Assembly: GCA_958408685.1 (NCBI GenBank)
Contig: CATYLC010000007.1
Location: 22,285 to 86,284, forward strand
Origin: an uncultured Collinsella sp.
GTDB lineage: Bacteria > Actinomycetota > Coriobacteriia > Coriobacteriales > Coriobacteriaceae
DNA: 64,000 bases
Direction of reading: 5' to 3'
Shown: positions 57,369 through 64,000 of the stretch, in pieces
Layout of the letters: every line of letters starts with the position of its first letter
Position numbering within the stretch: the stretch's first letter is position 1
Made by a program: the position numbers and the translations under genes
Notes under the pieces: generated by a model
What the model saw: only the letters and a program-made list of their open reading frames with translations
Told to the model about the DNA's origin: nothing
The model's database searches: none

Positions 57369-58970
57369 ATGGATCAAAGCAAGCCTTCGTTCTTTATCAC
57401 GACGCCCATCTACTACGTCAACGCCGATCCGCACCTGGGCACGGCTTATTCCACCATCATCGCCGACGTTCAGGCTCGCTATCGCCGCTCCGCTGGCTAT
57501 AACGTCAAGTTCCTGACCGGCATGGACGAGCACGGCGAGAAGGTCGCCGAGGCCGCAGCCAAGCACAACATGACGCCGCAGGAGTGGACCGACAGCCAGG
57601 CCCCGCACTTCAAGGAGCTTTGGAGCAAGCTCGAGATTTCCAACGACGACTTCATCCGCACCACCGAGCCGCGCCAGCATCATGCTGTGCAGTACCTGTG
57701 GGAGCGCATGAAGGAGTCCGGCTACCTGTATAAGGGCAGCTACGACGGTTGGTATTGCGTGCCTGACGAGACCTACTTCACTGATACGCAGGTCCAGAAG
57801 GGCGACGAGGAGTACGGCAGCGTCGGCCAGCACCTGTGCCCCGACTGCCACCGTCCGCTTGAGCGCGTGCAGGAGGAGTCCTACTTCTTTAAGCTTTCCG
57901 CCTTCCAGGACAAGCTGCTCAAGCTCTATGACGAGCACCCCGACTTTGTCGAGCCTGCGTTCCGTATGAATGAGGTACGCAGCTTTGTCGAGGGCGGCCT
58001 TAATGACCTTTCCGTGAGCCGCACGAGCTTTGACTGGGGCATCCAGGTTCCGTTTGACGAGGGCCATGTGACCTATGTATGGTTCGACGCGCTGCTCAAC
58101 TATATGACGGCCGTCGGCTACGGTGTCGACACCGACGAGGCGCGTGCCGAGCTGGCCTATCGCTGGCCCGCGCAGTTCCACATCGTGGGCAAGGACATCA
58201 TCCGCTTCCACTGCGTCATTTGGCCCGCCATGCTCATGGCCATCGGCGAGGCCCTGCCCGAGCACGTTTTTGCCCACGGCTTCCTGACCGTGCGCAATGC
58301 CGAGACCGGCAAGGCTGAGAAGATGTCCAAGAGCCGCGGCAACGCCATCGCTCCGCAGGACGTTATCGACATGTTGGGCGTCGAGGGCTATCGCTACTAC
58401 TTCATGACCGACGTCGTTCCCGGTACCGACGGCGCCATCAGCTTCGATCGCATGGAGCAGGTCTACAACGCCGACCTGGCCAACAGCTGGGGCAACCTCA
58501 TCTCACGTTCGCTCAACATGAGCGGCAAGTACTTTGACGGTTGCGCGCCCGCCAAGCCCGCATCGTTCGATGCGTTCGACAACCCGCTGGCAAAGATCGC
58601 CGATGGTCTGGTCGACCGCTACATGGCCAAGATGGACGTGCTCGATTATGGTGGAGCTAAGGACGAGGTCATGGAGCTCATCCACGCCGCCAACCACTAC
58701 ATCGAGGACTCCGAGCCCTGGGCGCTTGCCAAGGACGAGGCCAAGGCTGACGAGCTGGCGTTTGTGATCTACAGCCTGCTCGAGGCCATTCGCATTGCCG
58801 CTCACCTGCTGATGCCGCTCATGCCCCAGACTTCTGCCGAGGCCCTGCGTCGTCTGTCCTGCGAGGATGAGGCCGCGAGCGACGACCTCAAGGGCATTTG
58901 CGCTTGGGGCCTGCTTGCCGGTGGTCAGCCCGTCGAGAAGGGCGAGCCGCTGTTCCCGCGTCTGGGCTAA
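57369..58970 (+). CDS. metG: Methionine-tRNA ligase
   Basis: The protein has 533 residues. This is a class I synthetase with HLGTAY-type HIGH motif (NADPHLGTAYSTIIADV), GMDEHGEKV, FHCVIWPAMLMA and the KMSKSRGN loop. The C-terminal anticodon-binding helices follow, and no beta-barrel tRNA-binding extension is present, so it is the short form. Only two Cys (LCPDCH) are seen in the connective peptide, typical of the metal-free or single-knuckle type. AGGAGGACAAA precedes the ATG. Confidence 0.96.
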   Translation: MDQSKPSFFITTPIYYVNADPHLGTAYSTIIADVQARYRRSAGYNVKFLTGMDEHGEKVAEAAAKHNMTPQEWTDSQAPHFKELWSKLEISNDDFIRTTEPRQHHAVQYLWERMKESGYLYKGSYDGWYCVPDETYFTDTQVQKGDEEYGSVGQHLCPDCHRPLERVQEESYFFKLSAFQDKLLKLYDEHPDFVEPAFRMNEVRSFVEGGLNDLSVSRTSFDWGIQVPFDEGHVTYVWFDALLNYMTAVGYGVDTDEARAELAYRWPAQFHIVGKDIIRFHCVIWPAMLMAIGEALPEHVFAHGFLTVRNAETGKAEKMSKSRGNAIAPQDVIDMLGVEGYRYYFMTDVVPGTDGAISFDRMEQVYNADLANSWGNLISRSLNMSGKYFDGCAPAKPASFDAFDNPLAKIADGLVDRYMAKMDVLDYGGAKDEVMELIHAANHYIEDSEPWALAKDEAKADELAFVIYSLLEAIRIAAHLLMPLMPQTSAEALRRLSCEDEAASDDLKGICAWGLLAGGQPVEKGEPLFPRLG

Positions 58971-59009
58971 GACGCCGCGCGCCATATCGGCAATTTGCTG
59001 TTTAGATGT

Positions 59010-59043
59010 AAGGGCATGGCCGCAACGGTCCATGCCCTTTTGC
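59010..59043 (+). terminator. Terminator of metG
   Basis: AAGGGCATGG (59010-59019) pairs with CCATGCCCTT (59029-59038 region) with a short CGCAACG tip, followed by TTTT. Confidence 0.85.
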
Positions 59044-59077
59044 TTTGCGATGCAGCCACCATGTTAAGGAGGCAACC

Positions 59078-59938
59078 ATGACAACTTCGCCTTTGGCAAA
59101 CCCCACGGCAACTAGGGAGCTGCTAGAGGAGTTTGGCCTTGCGACCAAGCATCGCCTGGGCCAAAACTTCCTGATCGACAACCATGTGATCGAGCGTATC
59201 TGCGAGCTTGCCGAGCTTGCGGGCGATGAGCGCGTGCTCGAGGTTGGCCCGGGCGTTGGTACGCTCACGCTTGCGCTGCTGCAGGAGGCGGCGTGCGTCA
59301 CGTCGATCGAGGCCGACCCCGAGCTCGAGCCGGTGCTCGATGCTCACGCCGCCGACTATGCCAACTTCCGCTTTATCATGGGCGACGCGCTCAGGGTGAC
59401 GCCGGAGCAGATTGAACAGACCGCGGGCGGTGAGCCGACGGTGTTTGTCGCGAACCTGCCTTATAACGTGGCGGCGACGATCATCCTGCAGTTCTTCCAG
59501 ACGATGCCGGCGCTCAAGCGTGCCGTCGTCATGGTGCAAAAGGAGGTTGCCGATCGCATTGCCGCAGTGCCGGGCAACAAGACCTATGGCGGCTATACGG
59601 CAAAGCTCGGCCTGTATGCGCAGGTGACGGGTCGCTTTGAGGTGCCGCCGCGTTGCTTTATGCCGGCGCCGCACGTGGACTCGGCTGTCGTGCGTATCGA
59701 CCGTGTTGACGGCGTGGTGTCCGAAGGGCTCGATCGCGAATTTGTGGCCCGCGTGATTGATGCTGCATTTGCCCAGCGTCGCAAGACCATCCGCAACTCC
59801 ATGAGCGTCAACGGCTTTGCCAAGGACGTACTCGATGCCGCCTTTGAGACTTGCGGTATCGCGCCCACCACGCGTGCCGAGACGCTTGATGTTGCCGACT
59901 TTGTCCGCCTGGCCCAGGAGCTAATCCATGATGCCTAA
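59078..59938 (+). CDS. rsmA: 16S rRNA dimethyladenosine transferase
   Basis: The protein has 286 residues. It dimethylates A1518 and A1519 of 16S rRNA. KHRLGQNFLIDNHVIERI at the start, the SAM motif VLEVGPGVGTLTLALL, the NLPYNVA catalytic motif and the PPRCFMPAPHVDSAVV C-terminal block are present. TAAGGAGGCAACC precedes the ATG at 59078. The 3' end overlaps tatD by 11 bases. Confidence 0.96.
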   Translation: MTTSPLANPTATRELLEEFGLATKHRLGQNFLIDNHVIERICELAELAGDERVLEVGPGVGTLTLALLQEAACVTSIEADPELEPVLDAHAADYANFRFIMGDALRVTPEQIEQTAGGEPTVFVANLPYNVAATIILQFFQTMPALKRAVVMVQKEVADRIAAVPGNKTYGGYTAKLGLYAQVTGRFEVPPRCFMPAPHVDSAVVRIDRVDGVVSEGLDREFVARVIDAAFAQRRKTIRNSMSVNGFAKDVLDAAFETCGIAPTTRAETLDVADFVRLAQELIHDA

Positions 59939-60845
59939 TGCCGCACGCGTGACGTTTACCAAGAAAAAGAAGACGGTCGCCTGCCCCGTGCCCTTGGCAC
60001 CGCTTGCCGACACGCATGCGCATCTGCTTTCGTTTTGGGGCAAAGAAGTGCCCGAGACGCTCGTGCGCGCCAAAGCCGCGGGTGTCGACCTGTTGGTGAC
60101 GATGTTCGACCCCATCGCTGACAAACGCAGCGTGACGGACTATAGCGACTGGCTGACGCGCGAGATTCTGCCGATGCAGGATATCCCGCAGATCAAGTAT
60201 CTTGCCGGCGCGCATCCGTATGGCGCGCCGGACTATACCGACGACGTTCACGCACAGGTCGTTGCCGCACTCGATGACCCCTTATGCGCCGGTATTGGCG
60301 AAATCGGCCTGGACTATCACATGGACTATGACGACGATATCGCGCCGGCGCCCCACGACGTGCAGATCGACTGTATGGCGCGCCAACTCGAGGTCGCCGT
60401 ACGCCGCAATGTGCCGGTAGAGCTGCATCTGCGTCATGAGGATACGGACGAGGAGCGCACCTCGCATGTGGACGCCTACAACGTGTTGCGCGAGGTCGGC
60501 GTGCCCCAGGCCGGTTGCGTACTGCACTGCTTTGGCGAGGACCGAGCCACGATGGAGCGCTTTGTGGATTTGGGTTGTTACATCGCCTATGGCGGCGCGG
60601 CTACCTTTAAGCGCAACGACGACGTGCGCGAGGCATTTGCGGCGACCCCGCTCGACCGTATTTTGTTCGAGACGGATTGTCCCTATATGGCGCCGGAGCC
60701 CATTCGCGGTCTTGAATGCGAGCCTGCAATGATTTCCATCACAGCAAACGCGCTGGTCAACGACCGCGTCGATCGTACCGGCGAGGACGCTGAAGCAATC
60801 GCTCGAGCCGCCTGGGAAAATGCCTGCAAACTTTTTCAAAAATAG
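59928..60845 (+). CDS. tatD: TatD-family metal-dependent DNase/hydrolase
   Basis: The protein has 305 residues. LADTHAHLLSFW carries the first metal His pair. GIGEIGLDYHMD, VELHLRHED, LHCFGEDRATMERF and FETDCPYMAPEP complete the TatD metal site. TatD proteins are 3'-5' exonucleases or related amidohydrolase-fold enzymes. It overlaps rsmA, a common pairing. An ATG three bases downstream is an alternative start. The order rsmA-tatD is reversed from the usual tatD-rsmA of Firmicutes. Confidence 0.92.
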   Translation: MMPNAARVTFTKKKKTVACPVPLAPLADTHAHLLSFWGKEVPETLVRAKAAGVDLLVTMFDPIADKRSVTDYSDWLTREILPMQDIPQIKYLAGAHPYGAPDYTDDVHAQVVAALDDPLCAGIGEIGLDYHMDYDDDIAPAPHDVQIDCMARQLEVAVRRNVPVELHLRHEDTDEERTSHVDAYNVLREVGVPQAGCVLHCFGEDRATMERFVDLGCYIAYGGAATFKRNDDVREAFAATPLDRILFETDCPYMAPEPIRGLECEPAMISITANALVNDRVDRTGEDAEAIARAAWENACKLFQK

Positions 60846-60888
60846 TTCTTGCGTTCGCGGTGGCGCTCCGTTATTCTAATTCCTGCAC

Positions 60889-60975
60889 GCGGGCGTGGCG
60901 GAATTGGCAGACGCGTACGGTTCAGGTCCGTATGGGGGCAACCCCATGAAGGTTCAAGTCCTTTCGCCCGCACCA
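60889..60975 (+). tRNA. tRNA-Leu (CAG)
   Basis: An 87-nt class II tRNA has acceptor stem GCGGGCG with CGCCCGC, anticodon loop TTCAGGT (anticodon CAG), a long variable arm (TGGGGGCAACCCCAT) and encoded CCA. Its last 18 bases plus the terminator are repeated at 61147-61208. Confidence 0.97.
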
Positions 60976-60986
60976 TTAAATGAAAG

Positions 60987-61011
60987 AGCTCCCAGAAATG
61001 GGGGCTTTTTT
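60987..61011 (+). terminator. Terminator of tRNA-Leu
   Basis: AGCTCCCA (60987-60994) pairs with TGGGGGCT and is followed by TTTTTT. Confidence 0.8.
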
Positions 61012-61146
61012 GTTATGGGCCCATCGCGGGGACTTGAACCTGCGAAGGAGCGAGCGTAGAGAAAACGCGGAGCGTTTTTGGCGAGCTGGCGAGGGCGCCG
61101 TCAGGCGGCCGAAGCCGGTGCGGATCCGCGAAGCGGATGCGCGGAC

Positions 61147-61184
61147 GTCCTTTCGCCCGCACCATTAAATGAAAGAGCTCCCAG
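61147..61184 (+). repeat. Duplicated tRNA-Leu 3' end (attachment-site-like)
   Basis: Thirty-eight bases match 60958-60995 exactly: the last 18 bases of tRNA-Leu with CCA, plus the following ATTAAATGAAAGAGCTCCCAG. Similarity continues through a second terminator hairpin to about 61208. The 150-base interval holds a tRNA-like antisense string (GGGACTTGAACCTGCG) but no integrase. Confidence 0.7.
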
Positions 61185-61256
61185 CGATGGGAGCTCTTTT
61201 GTTACGGGCCGTTTTTGGCAGATTTGACATATCGATTTCGCGCGGTAGATGCCCCT

Positions 61257-61475
61257 GTGGTCAAAAAGTGGCAAATATGAGTACTGGCATGAAAATAGAG
61301 ACATTTCACGAAGCTATTTTTGCTCATTTTACGCAACAGATGTACGCTAATTTGACCCAATCTTGAGACAAAACGAAGTAAATTCGATAGACCTCGGGTT
61401 CAAAGAGGCGATTTTGACCCAAATACGCTGTTACTAAACTGGTGACAGTACTCATATTTGGCCTTTTTTGACCAC
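61257..61475. mobile_element. MITE-like element with 30-bp terminal inverted repeats
   Basis: The left end (61257-61286) starts GTGGTCAAAAAGTGGCAAAT. The right end (61446-61475) is its reverse complement with 27 of 30 positions equal. The interior of about 160 bases is AT-rich, with no reading frame of note. It carries TTTGACCCAA twice, in the same orientation. No clear target duplication was found. Confidence 0.7.
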
Positions 61476-61552
61476 GGGTCCTCTTGTTGGTGTCACACAG
61501 CTACTTCGTGCGGGTATCCTAGTCCCAACGCGTGCCTATCAGAGGAGAAACC

Positions 61553-62491
61553 ATGCTGTTGTCCGGTATCATCGCTACCCTTACGAGCCTTCTACTTCCC
61601 ATCATCATTTTGTTGCTACTGCTCCCCAACGCCTGCTATGTCGTTGAACAGCAGCATGCTGTGATCATCGAGCGTCTGGGCAAGTTCAACCGCATCGTCA
61701 ACGCGGGCTTCCACATGAAGGTGCCCGTGATCGACCGCAAAGCCGCCACGGTGAGTCTGCGCACCATGAAAAACGGTTTTGGCATCGACGTTAAGACCCA
61801 GGACAACGTGACTATCGGCCTTGAGGTCTCTGCTCAGTACCACGTGAGCTATGACATGGGCGCCGGCCCGGCAGATTCGGGCATCTACAAGAGCTACTAC
61901 ATGCTGCAGGAGCCCGTCGACCAAATGCGTGACTTCATCACCGATGCCCTGCGCTCTTCCATCCCCGTCTACACGCTCGATGAGGTCTTTGCCAAAAAAG
62001 ACGATATCGCCAAGGACGTCAACGCCACCGTGTCCGAGCAGATGGCCGCCTACGGCTTCACCCTCGTGTCGACACTTATCACCAAGATCGCGCTGCCGAC
62101 CGAGGTCGAGAACTCCATGAACGACATCAACGCCGCCCAGCGTAAGCGCGCTGCTGCGCAGGAGCTCGCCGAGGCCGACCGCATCAAGCGCGTTACCGAG
62201 GCGACCGCCGAGGCCGAGGCAATGGAAAAGGCGGGCGAGGGCATCGCCAACCAGCGCAAAGCCATCGCGCTGGGCATCAAGGATTCGCTCGAGATCATCC
62301 AGGAGACGGGCGTCGGCAACGATGAGGCCAACCAGCTGTTCATGTTTACGCAGTGGTCCGAGATGATGACGGAGTTCGCTCGCACGGGCAAAACCTCGAC
62401 GGTCGTGCTGCCGAGCGATTTCTCACAGTCGGCCTCGATGTTCGAGCAGATGTTGACAGCCGGCAAAGTTCAGAACGAGTCGAAGGAGTAG
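61553..62491 (+). CDS. SPFH/band 7 (stomatin-like) membrane protein
   Basis: The protein has 312 residues. A single N-terminal membrane helix (about 3-24) is followed by an SPFH domain (about 25-190) with EQQHAVIIERLGKFNRIVNAGFHMKVPVID and DNVTIGLEVSAQYHVS. A coiled coil (about 190-245, Ala/Glu/Arg-rich with TEATAEAEAMEKAGEGIANQRKAIALG) follows. Such proteins form membrane microdomain scaffolds or protease regulators (slipin/QmcA). ATG at 61553 has AGAGGAG upstream. rlmH follows seven bases after the stop. Confidence 0.92.
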   Translation: MLLSGIIATLTSLLLPIIILLLLLPNACYVVEQQHAVIIERLGKFNRIVNAGFHMKVPVIDRKAATVSLRTMKNGFGIDVKTQDNVTIGLEVSAQYHVSYDMGAGPADSGIYKSYYMLQEPVDQMRDFITDALRSSIPVYTLDEVFAKKDDIAKDVNATVSEQMAAYGFTLVSTLITKIALPTEVENSMNDINAAQRKRAAAQELAEADRIKRVTEATAEAEAMEKAGEGIANQRKAIALGIKDSLEIIQETGVGNDEANQLFMFTQWSEMMTEFARTGKTSTVVLPSDFSQSASMFEQMLTAGKVQNESKE

Positions 62492-62497
62492 ACGCGC

Positions 62498-62968
62498 GTG
62501 AAATATACCGTTGTTTGCGTTGGCAAGCTCAAAGAGCGCTTTTGGAAGGACGCGTGCGCCGAATACACCAAACGCCTAGGCGCCTATGCCAAGGTAGATA
62601 TGCGCGAGGTTGCCGATATCGATCCGGCCAAGGCGGGCGGTGTGGATGCCGCGCGTAACAAAGAGGGCGTGGCGATTCTTGCTGCCCTGCCACCGCGGGC
62701 ACATGTGATTCTGCTGGCTATCGAGGGCAAGGAGCGTTCGAGCGAGGAGTTCTCGACCCGTCTCGAAGACCTCATGCTGAGAGGCAACAGCGATATCGCT
62801 TTTGTAATCGGCGGATCGGACGGCGTGAGCGATGCCGTGCGCGCCCGCGCCGACGAGATGCTCAGCTTTGGACGCATTACCTTGCCGCACAACCTGGCGC
62901 GCGTGGTGCTGCTGGAGCAGATCTACCGCGCCTGCAAGATTAGCCGCGGCGAGCCGTATCACAAGTAG
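62498..62968 (+). CDS. rlmH: 23S rRNA (pseudouridine-1915-N3)-methyltransferase
   Basis: The protein has 156 residues of the SPOUT fold. VVCVGKLKERFWKDACAEYTKRL is the start signature; LLAIEGKERSSEEFSTRL, FVIGGSDGVSDAVRARAD and SFGRITLPHNLARVVLLEQIYRACKISRGEPYHK form the SAM-binding knot and the conserved C-terminus. It methylates pseudouridine 1915 in helix 69. The GTG start at 62498 follows AAGGAG inside the SPFH 3' end, so the two are co-transcribed. Confidence 0.96.
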   Translation: MKYTVVCVGKLKERFWKDACAEYTKRLGAYAKVDMREVADIDPAKAGGVDAARNKEGVAILAALPPRAHVILLAIEGKERSSEEFSTRLEDLMLRGNSDIAFVIGGSDGVSDAVRARADEMLSFGRITLPHNLARVVLLEQIYRACKISRGEPYHK

Positions 62969-63041
62969 GTCGGCAATACGAAACAATGGCGTGGGACAAT
63001 GACTTTCGTTTTGAGGAACGCATCTGAGAGGACTGTGTGAT

Positions 63042-63812
63042 ATGAAGATCGGATTTGTCGGTTTTGGCAATATGGCGAGCGCTATGGCCGATGGCTGGAT
63101 TGCCGCCGGCGTGGCCGCGGTCGACATGTGCGCTTGCGCAGGGCGCTACGATGCTCTGGTTGAGCGTTGCGAGGCGCGGGGCATGGCTGCCTGCCACGAT
63201 GCGGCGGAGGTTGTTGCCGCGTCCGATATCGTGGTTGCGGCGGTCAAGCCGTATATGATCGAGAAGGTCTTCGCCCCACTCAAGGATGCGCTTGCCGACA
63301 AGGTCGTCCTTTCGGTTGCCTGGACCTGGGATAGTGCCAAGTGGGAACAGGTTCTGCCAGGTGTTGCTCATATCTCGACAGTGCCCAACACGCCGGTTTC
63401 GGTGGGCGAGGGCGTTATCGCCTGCGAGAAGGCTTCCACGCTTAGCGATGAGCAGCGTGCCACGGTGCTCGGTCTGCTCGGAAAGCTTGGCACGGTGGTC
63501 GAGCTCGATTCGAGTCTGCTGTTTGTGGGTGGTACCGTGGGCGGTTGCGCCCCGGCGTTTGTCGCCATGGCGATCGAGGCTCTGGGCGATGCGGCCGTCA
63601 AACACGGTATTCCGCGCGCCGATGCCTATCGCATTGTGAGCCAGATGGTGCTGGGTACGGCAAAGCTGCAGCTTGCAACCGGCCAGCATCCAGCAGCGAT
63701 GAAAGATGCCGTGTGCTCGCCCGGTGGTGCTACCATCAAGGGCGTCGTCGCGCTCGAGGACGCCGGCATGCGCAGCGCCCTAGTCAAGGCCATCGACGCT
63801 ACTCTCCAGTAA
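63042..63812 (+). CDS. proC: Pyrroline-5-carboxylate reductase
   Basis: The protein has 256 residues. It makes proline from pyrroline-5-carboxylate with NAD(P)H. The Rossmann motif GFVGFGNMASAMADG is at the N-terminus and VVAAVKPYMIEKV follows. The C-terminal dimer domain carries the family signature AAMKDAVCSPGGATIKGVVALEDAGMRSAL. FVGGTVGGCAPAFVAMAIEALGDAAVKHGIPRADA is the usual substrate-site helix. A leader of 73 bases separates it from rlmH. A hairpin and repeats follow. Confidence 0.94.
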   Translation: MKIGFVGFGNMASAMADGWIAAGVAAVDMCACAGRYDALVERCEARGMAACHDAAEVVAASDIVVAAVKPYMIEKVFAPLKDALADKVVLSVAWTWDSAKWEQVLPGVAHISTVPNTPVSVGEGVIACEKASTLSDEQRATVLGLLGKLGTVVELDSSLLFVGGTVGGCAPAFVAMAIEALGDAAVKHGIPRADAYRIVSQMVLGTAKLQLATGQHPAAMKDAVCSPGGATIKGVVALEDAGMRSALVKAIDATLQ

Positions 63813-63819
63813 ACTGACC

Positions 63820-63851
63820 AATAAGGGACAGATTAATTTTGCAGGGTTTTC
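63820..63851 (-). repeat. Diverged copy of repeat family A
   Basis: The string AATAAGGGACAGATTAATTTTGCAGG resembles the reverse of repeat A (loop AGGGACAGGTTTA and arm TTTTGGCAGG) with several changes. It lies right after proC. Confidence 0.4.
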
Positions 63852-63875
63852 CTGCGGTTTTGTACCTTGAGCAAA

Positions 63876-63916
63876 AAGCGCCCCGCAACTGGCTCAATTC
63901 CAGTTGCGGGACGCTT
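63876..63916 (+). terminator. Terminator-like hairpin after proC
   Basis: AAGCGCCCCGCAACTGG (63876-63892) pairs with 63900-63916 with one mismatch, closing a CTCAATT loop, followed by GCGTTTG. It precedes repeat A copy 4, as the hairpin at 2623-2658 precedes copy 2. Confidence 0.65.
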
Positions 63917-63923
63917 GCGTTTG

Positions 63924-63951
63924 CCCAGATAAAACCGACCAAAATAAAGGC
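63924..63951 (+). repeat. Partial copy of repeat family A
   Basis: It begins CCCAGATAAAACCGACCAAA and TAAAGG, matching the left part of copies 1-3, then diverges. The following bases to the window end hold no supported gene. Confidence 0.5.
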
Positions 63952-64000
63952 TCTTCGGGGGTTTGTGTGGGTTAGCCGCCCGGTAAAAGTGCTCGCCTAG

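Larger units (their letters stand above)
60976..61552. other. Gap with tRNA-Leu duplication and MITE-like element
   Basis: No gene of its own was supported. It holds two terminator-like hairpins (60987-61011 and 61175-61200), a duplicated tRNA-Leu 3' end (61147-61184), and a 219-bp inverted-repeat element (61257-61475). The last 77 bases hold the leader and AGAGGAGAAACC ribosome binding site of the SPFH gene. Confidence 0.65.

Noticed and set aside
60976..61146. A second tRNA gene after tRNA-Leu
   Set aside because: Only the 3' end and an antisense T-arm-like string are present; no cloverleaf can be drawn.

Overview
The window looks like a chromosomal piece of a GC-rich gut actinobacterium of the class Coriobacteriia, most likely Collinsella or a close relative. 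This is inferred from strong G/C at third codon positions, purine-rich ribosome binding sites, a T-box-controlled pheST operon, a monoderm-type Tad pilus locus, fructosamine-type SIS deglycase genes beside GntR/UTRA regulators, and many small hairpin repeats between genes. No marker gene was compared with a database, so the genus is a judgement.

Layout. 1-7.8 kb: two SIS deglycase genes (the first cut by the window edge), a HAD phosphatase, a YitT membrane protein, two GntR/UTRA regulators and recQ. 7.8-12.9 kb: a lactate/2-hydroxyacid dehydrogenase divergent from metA, an AbiEi/DUF559-type protein bracketed by hairpin repeats, formyl-THF cyclo-ligase and a hicBA toxin-antitoxin pair. 13-17.9 kb: a zinc-ribbon/YD-repeat membrane protein and a large M16C peptidase. 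18-23.1 kb: an accessory stretch with an AlbA_2/ATPase-type regulator behind a dense operator-like region, an unknown protein, a probable SRA-HNH restriction enzyme, a zinc-ribbon protein, a DUF5710 protein and tRNA-Val. 23.4-30 kb: an EamA transporter, a DUF4012 membrane protein, glmM and an M32 carboxypeptidase. 30.1-37 kb: T-box, pheS, pheT, then a nickel/cobalt ECF transporter. 37-44.2 kb: a zinc-dependent phospholipase C-like protein, pyruvate kinase, a calcium-type P-ATPase with a structured leader, and rsgA. 44.4-54.1 kb: a Tad (type IVc) pilus operon. 54.1-64 kb: a toxin-antitoxin-like pair, tRNA-Phe, an array of four palindromes, a GH5-like protein, rsmI, metG, rsmA, tatD, tRNA-Leu with a duplicated 3' end, a MITE-like element, an SPFH protein, rlmH and proC.

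How it works together. Housekeeping blocks for translation (pheST, metG, rsmI, rsmA, rlmH, rsgA, three tRNAs) and metabolism (pyk, glmM, proC, metA) alternate with accessory genes. The Tad genes overlap or abut from cpaB to the DUF192 gene, suggesting one transcript that makes a surface pilus. The SIS and GntR genes suggest regulated use of Amadori compounds.

The most unusual content is non-coding. Several hairpin repeat families recur, and two of them bracket single accessory genes in direct orientation. Other signals are a four-palindrome array, a 219-bp element with 30-bp terminal inverted repeats, a duplicated tRNA-Leu 3' end, and an uncharacterised structured leader before the P-type ATPase. 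Long reading frames antisense to recQ, the M16C gene, pheT, pyk and others were treated as codon-bias shadows.
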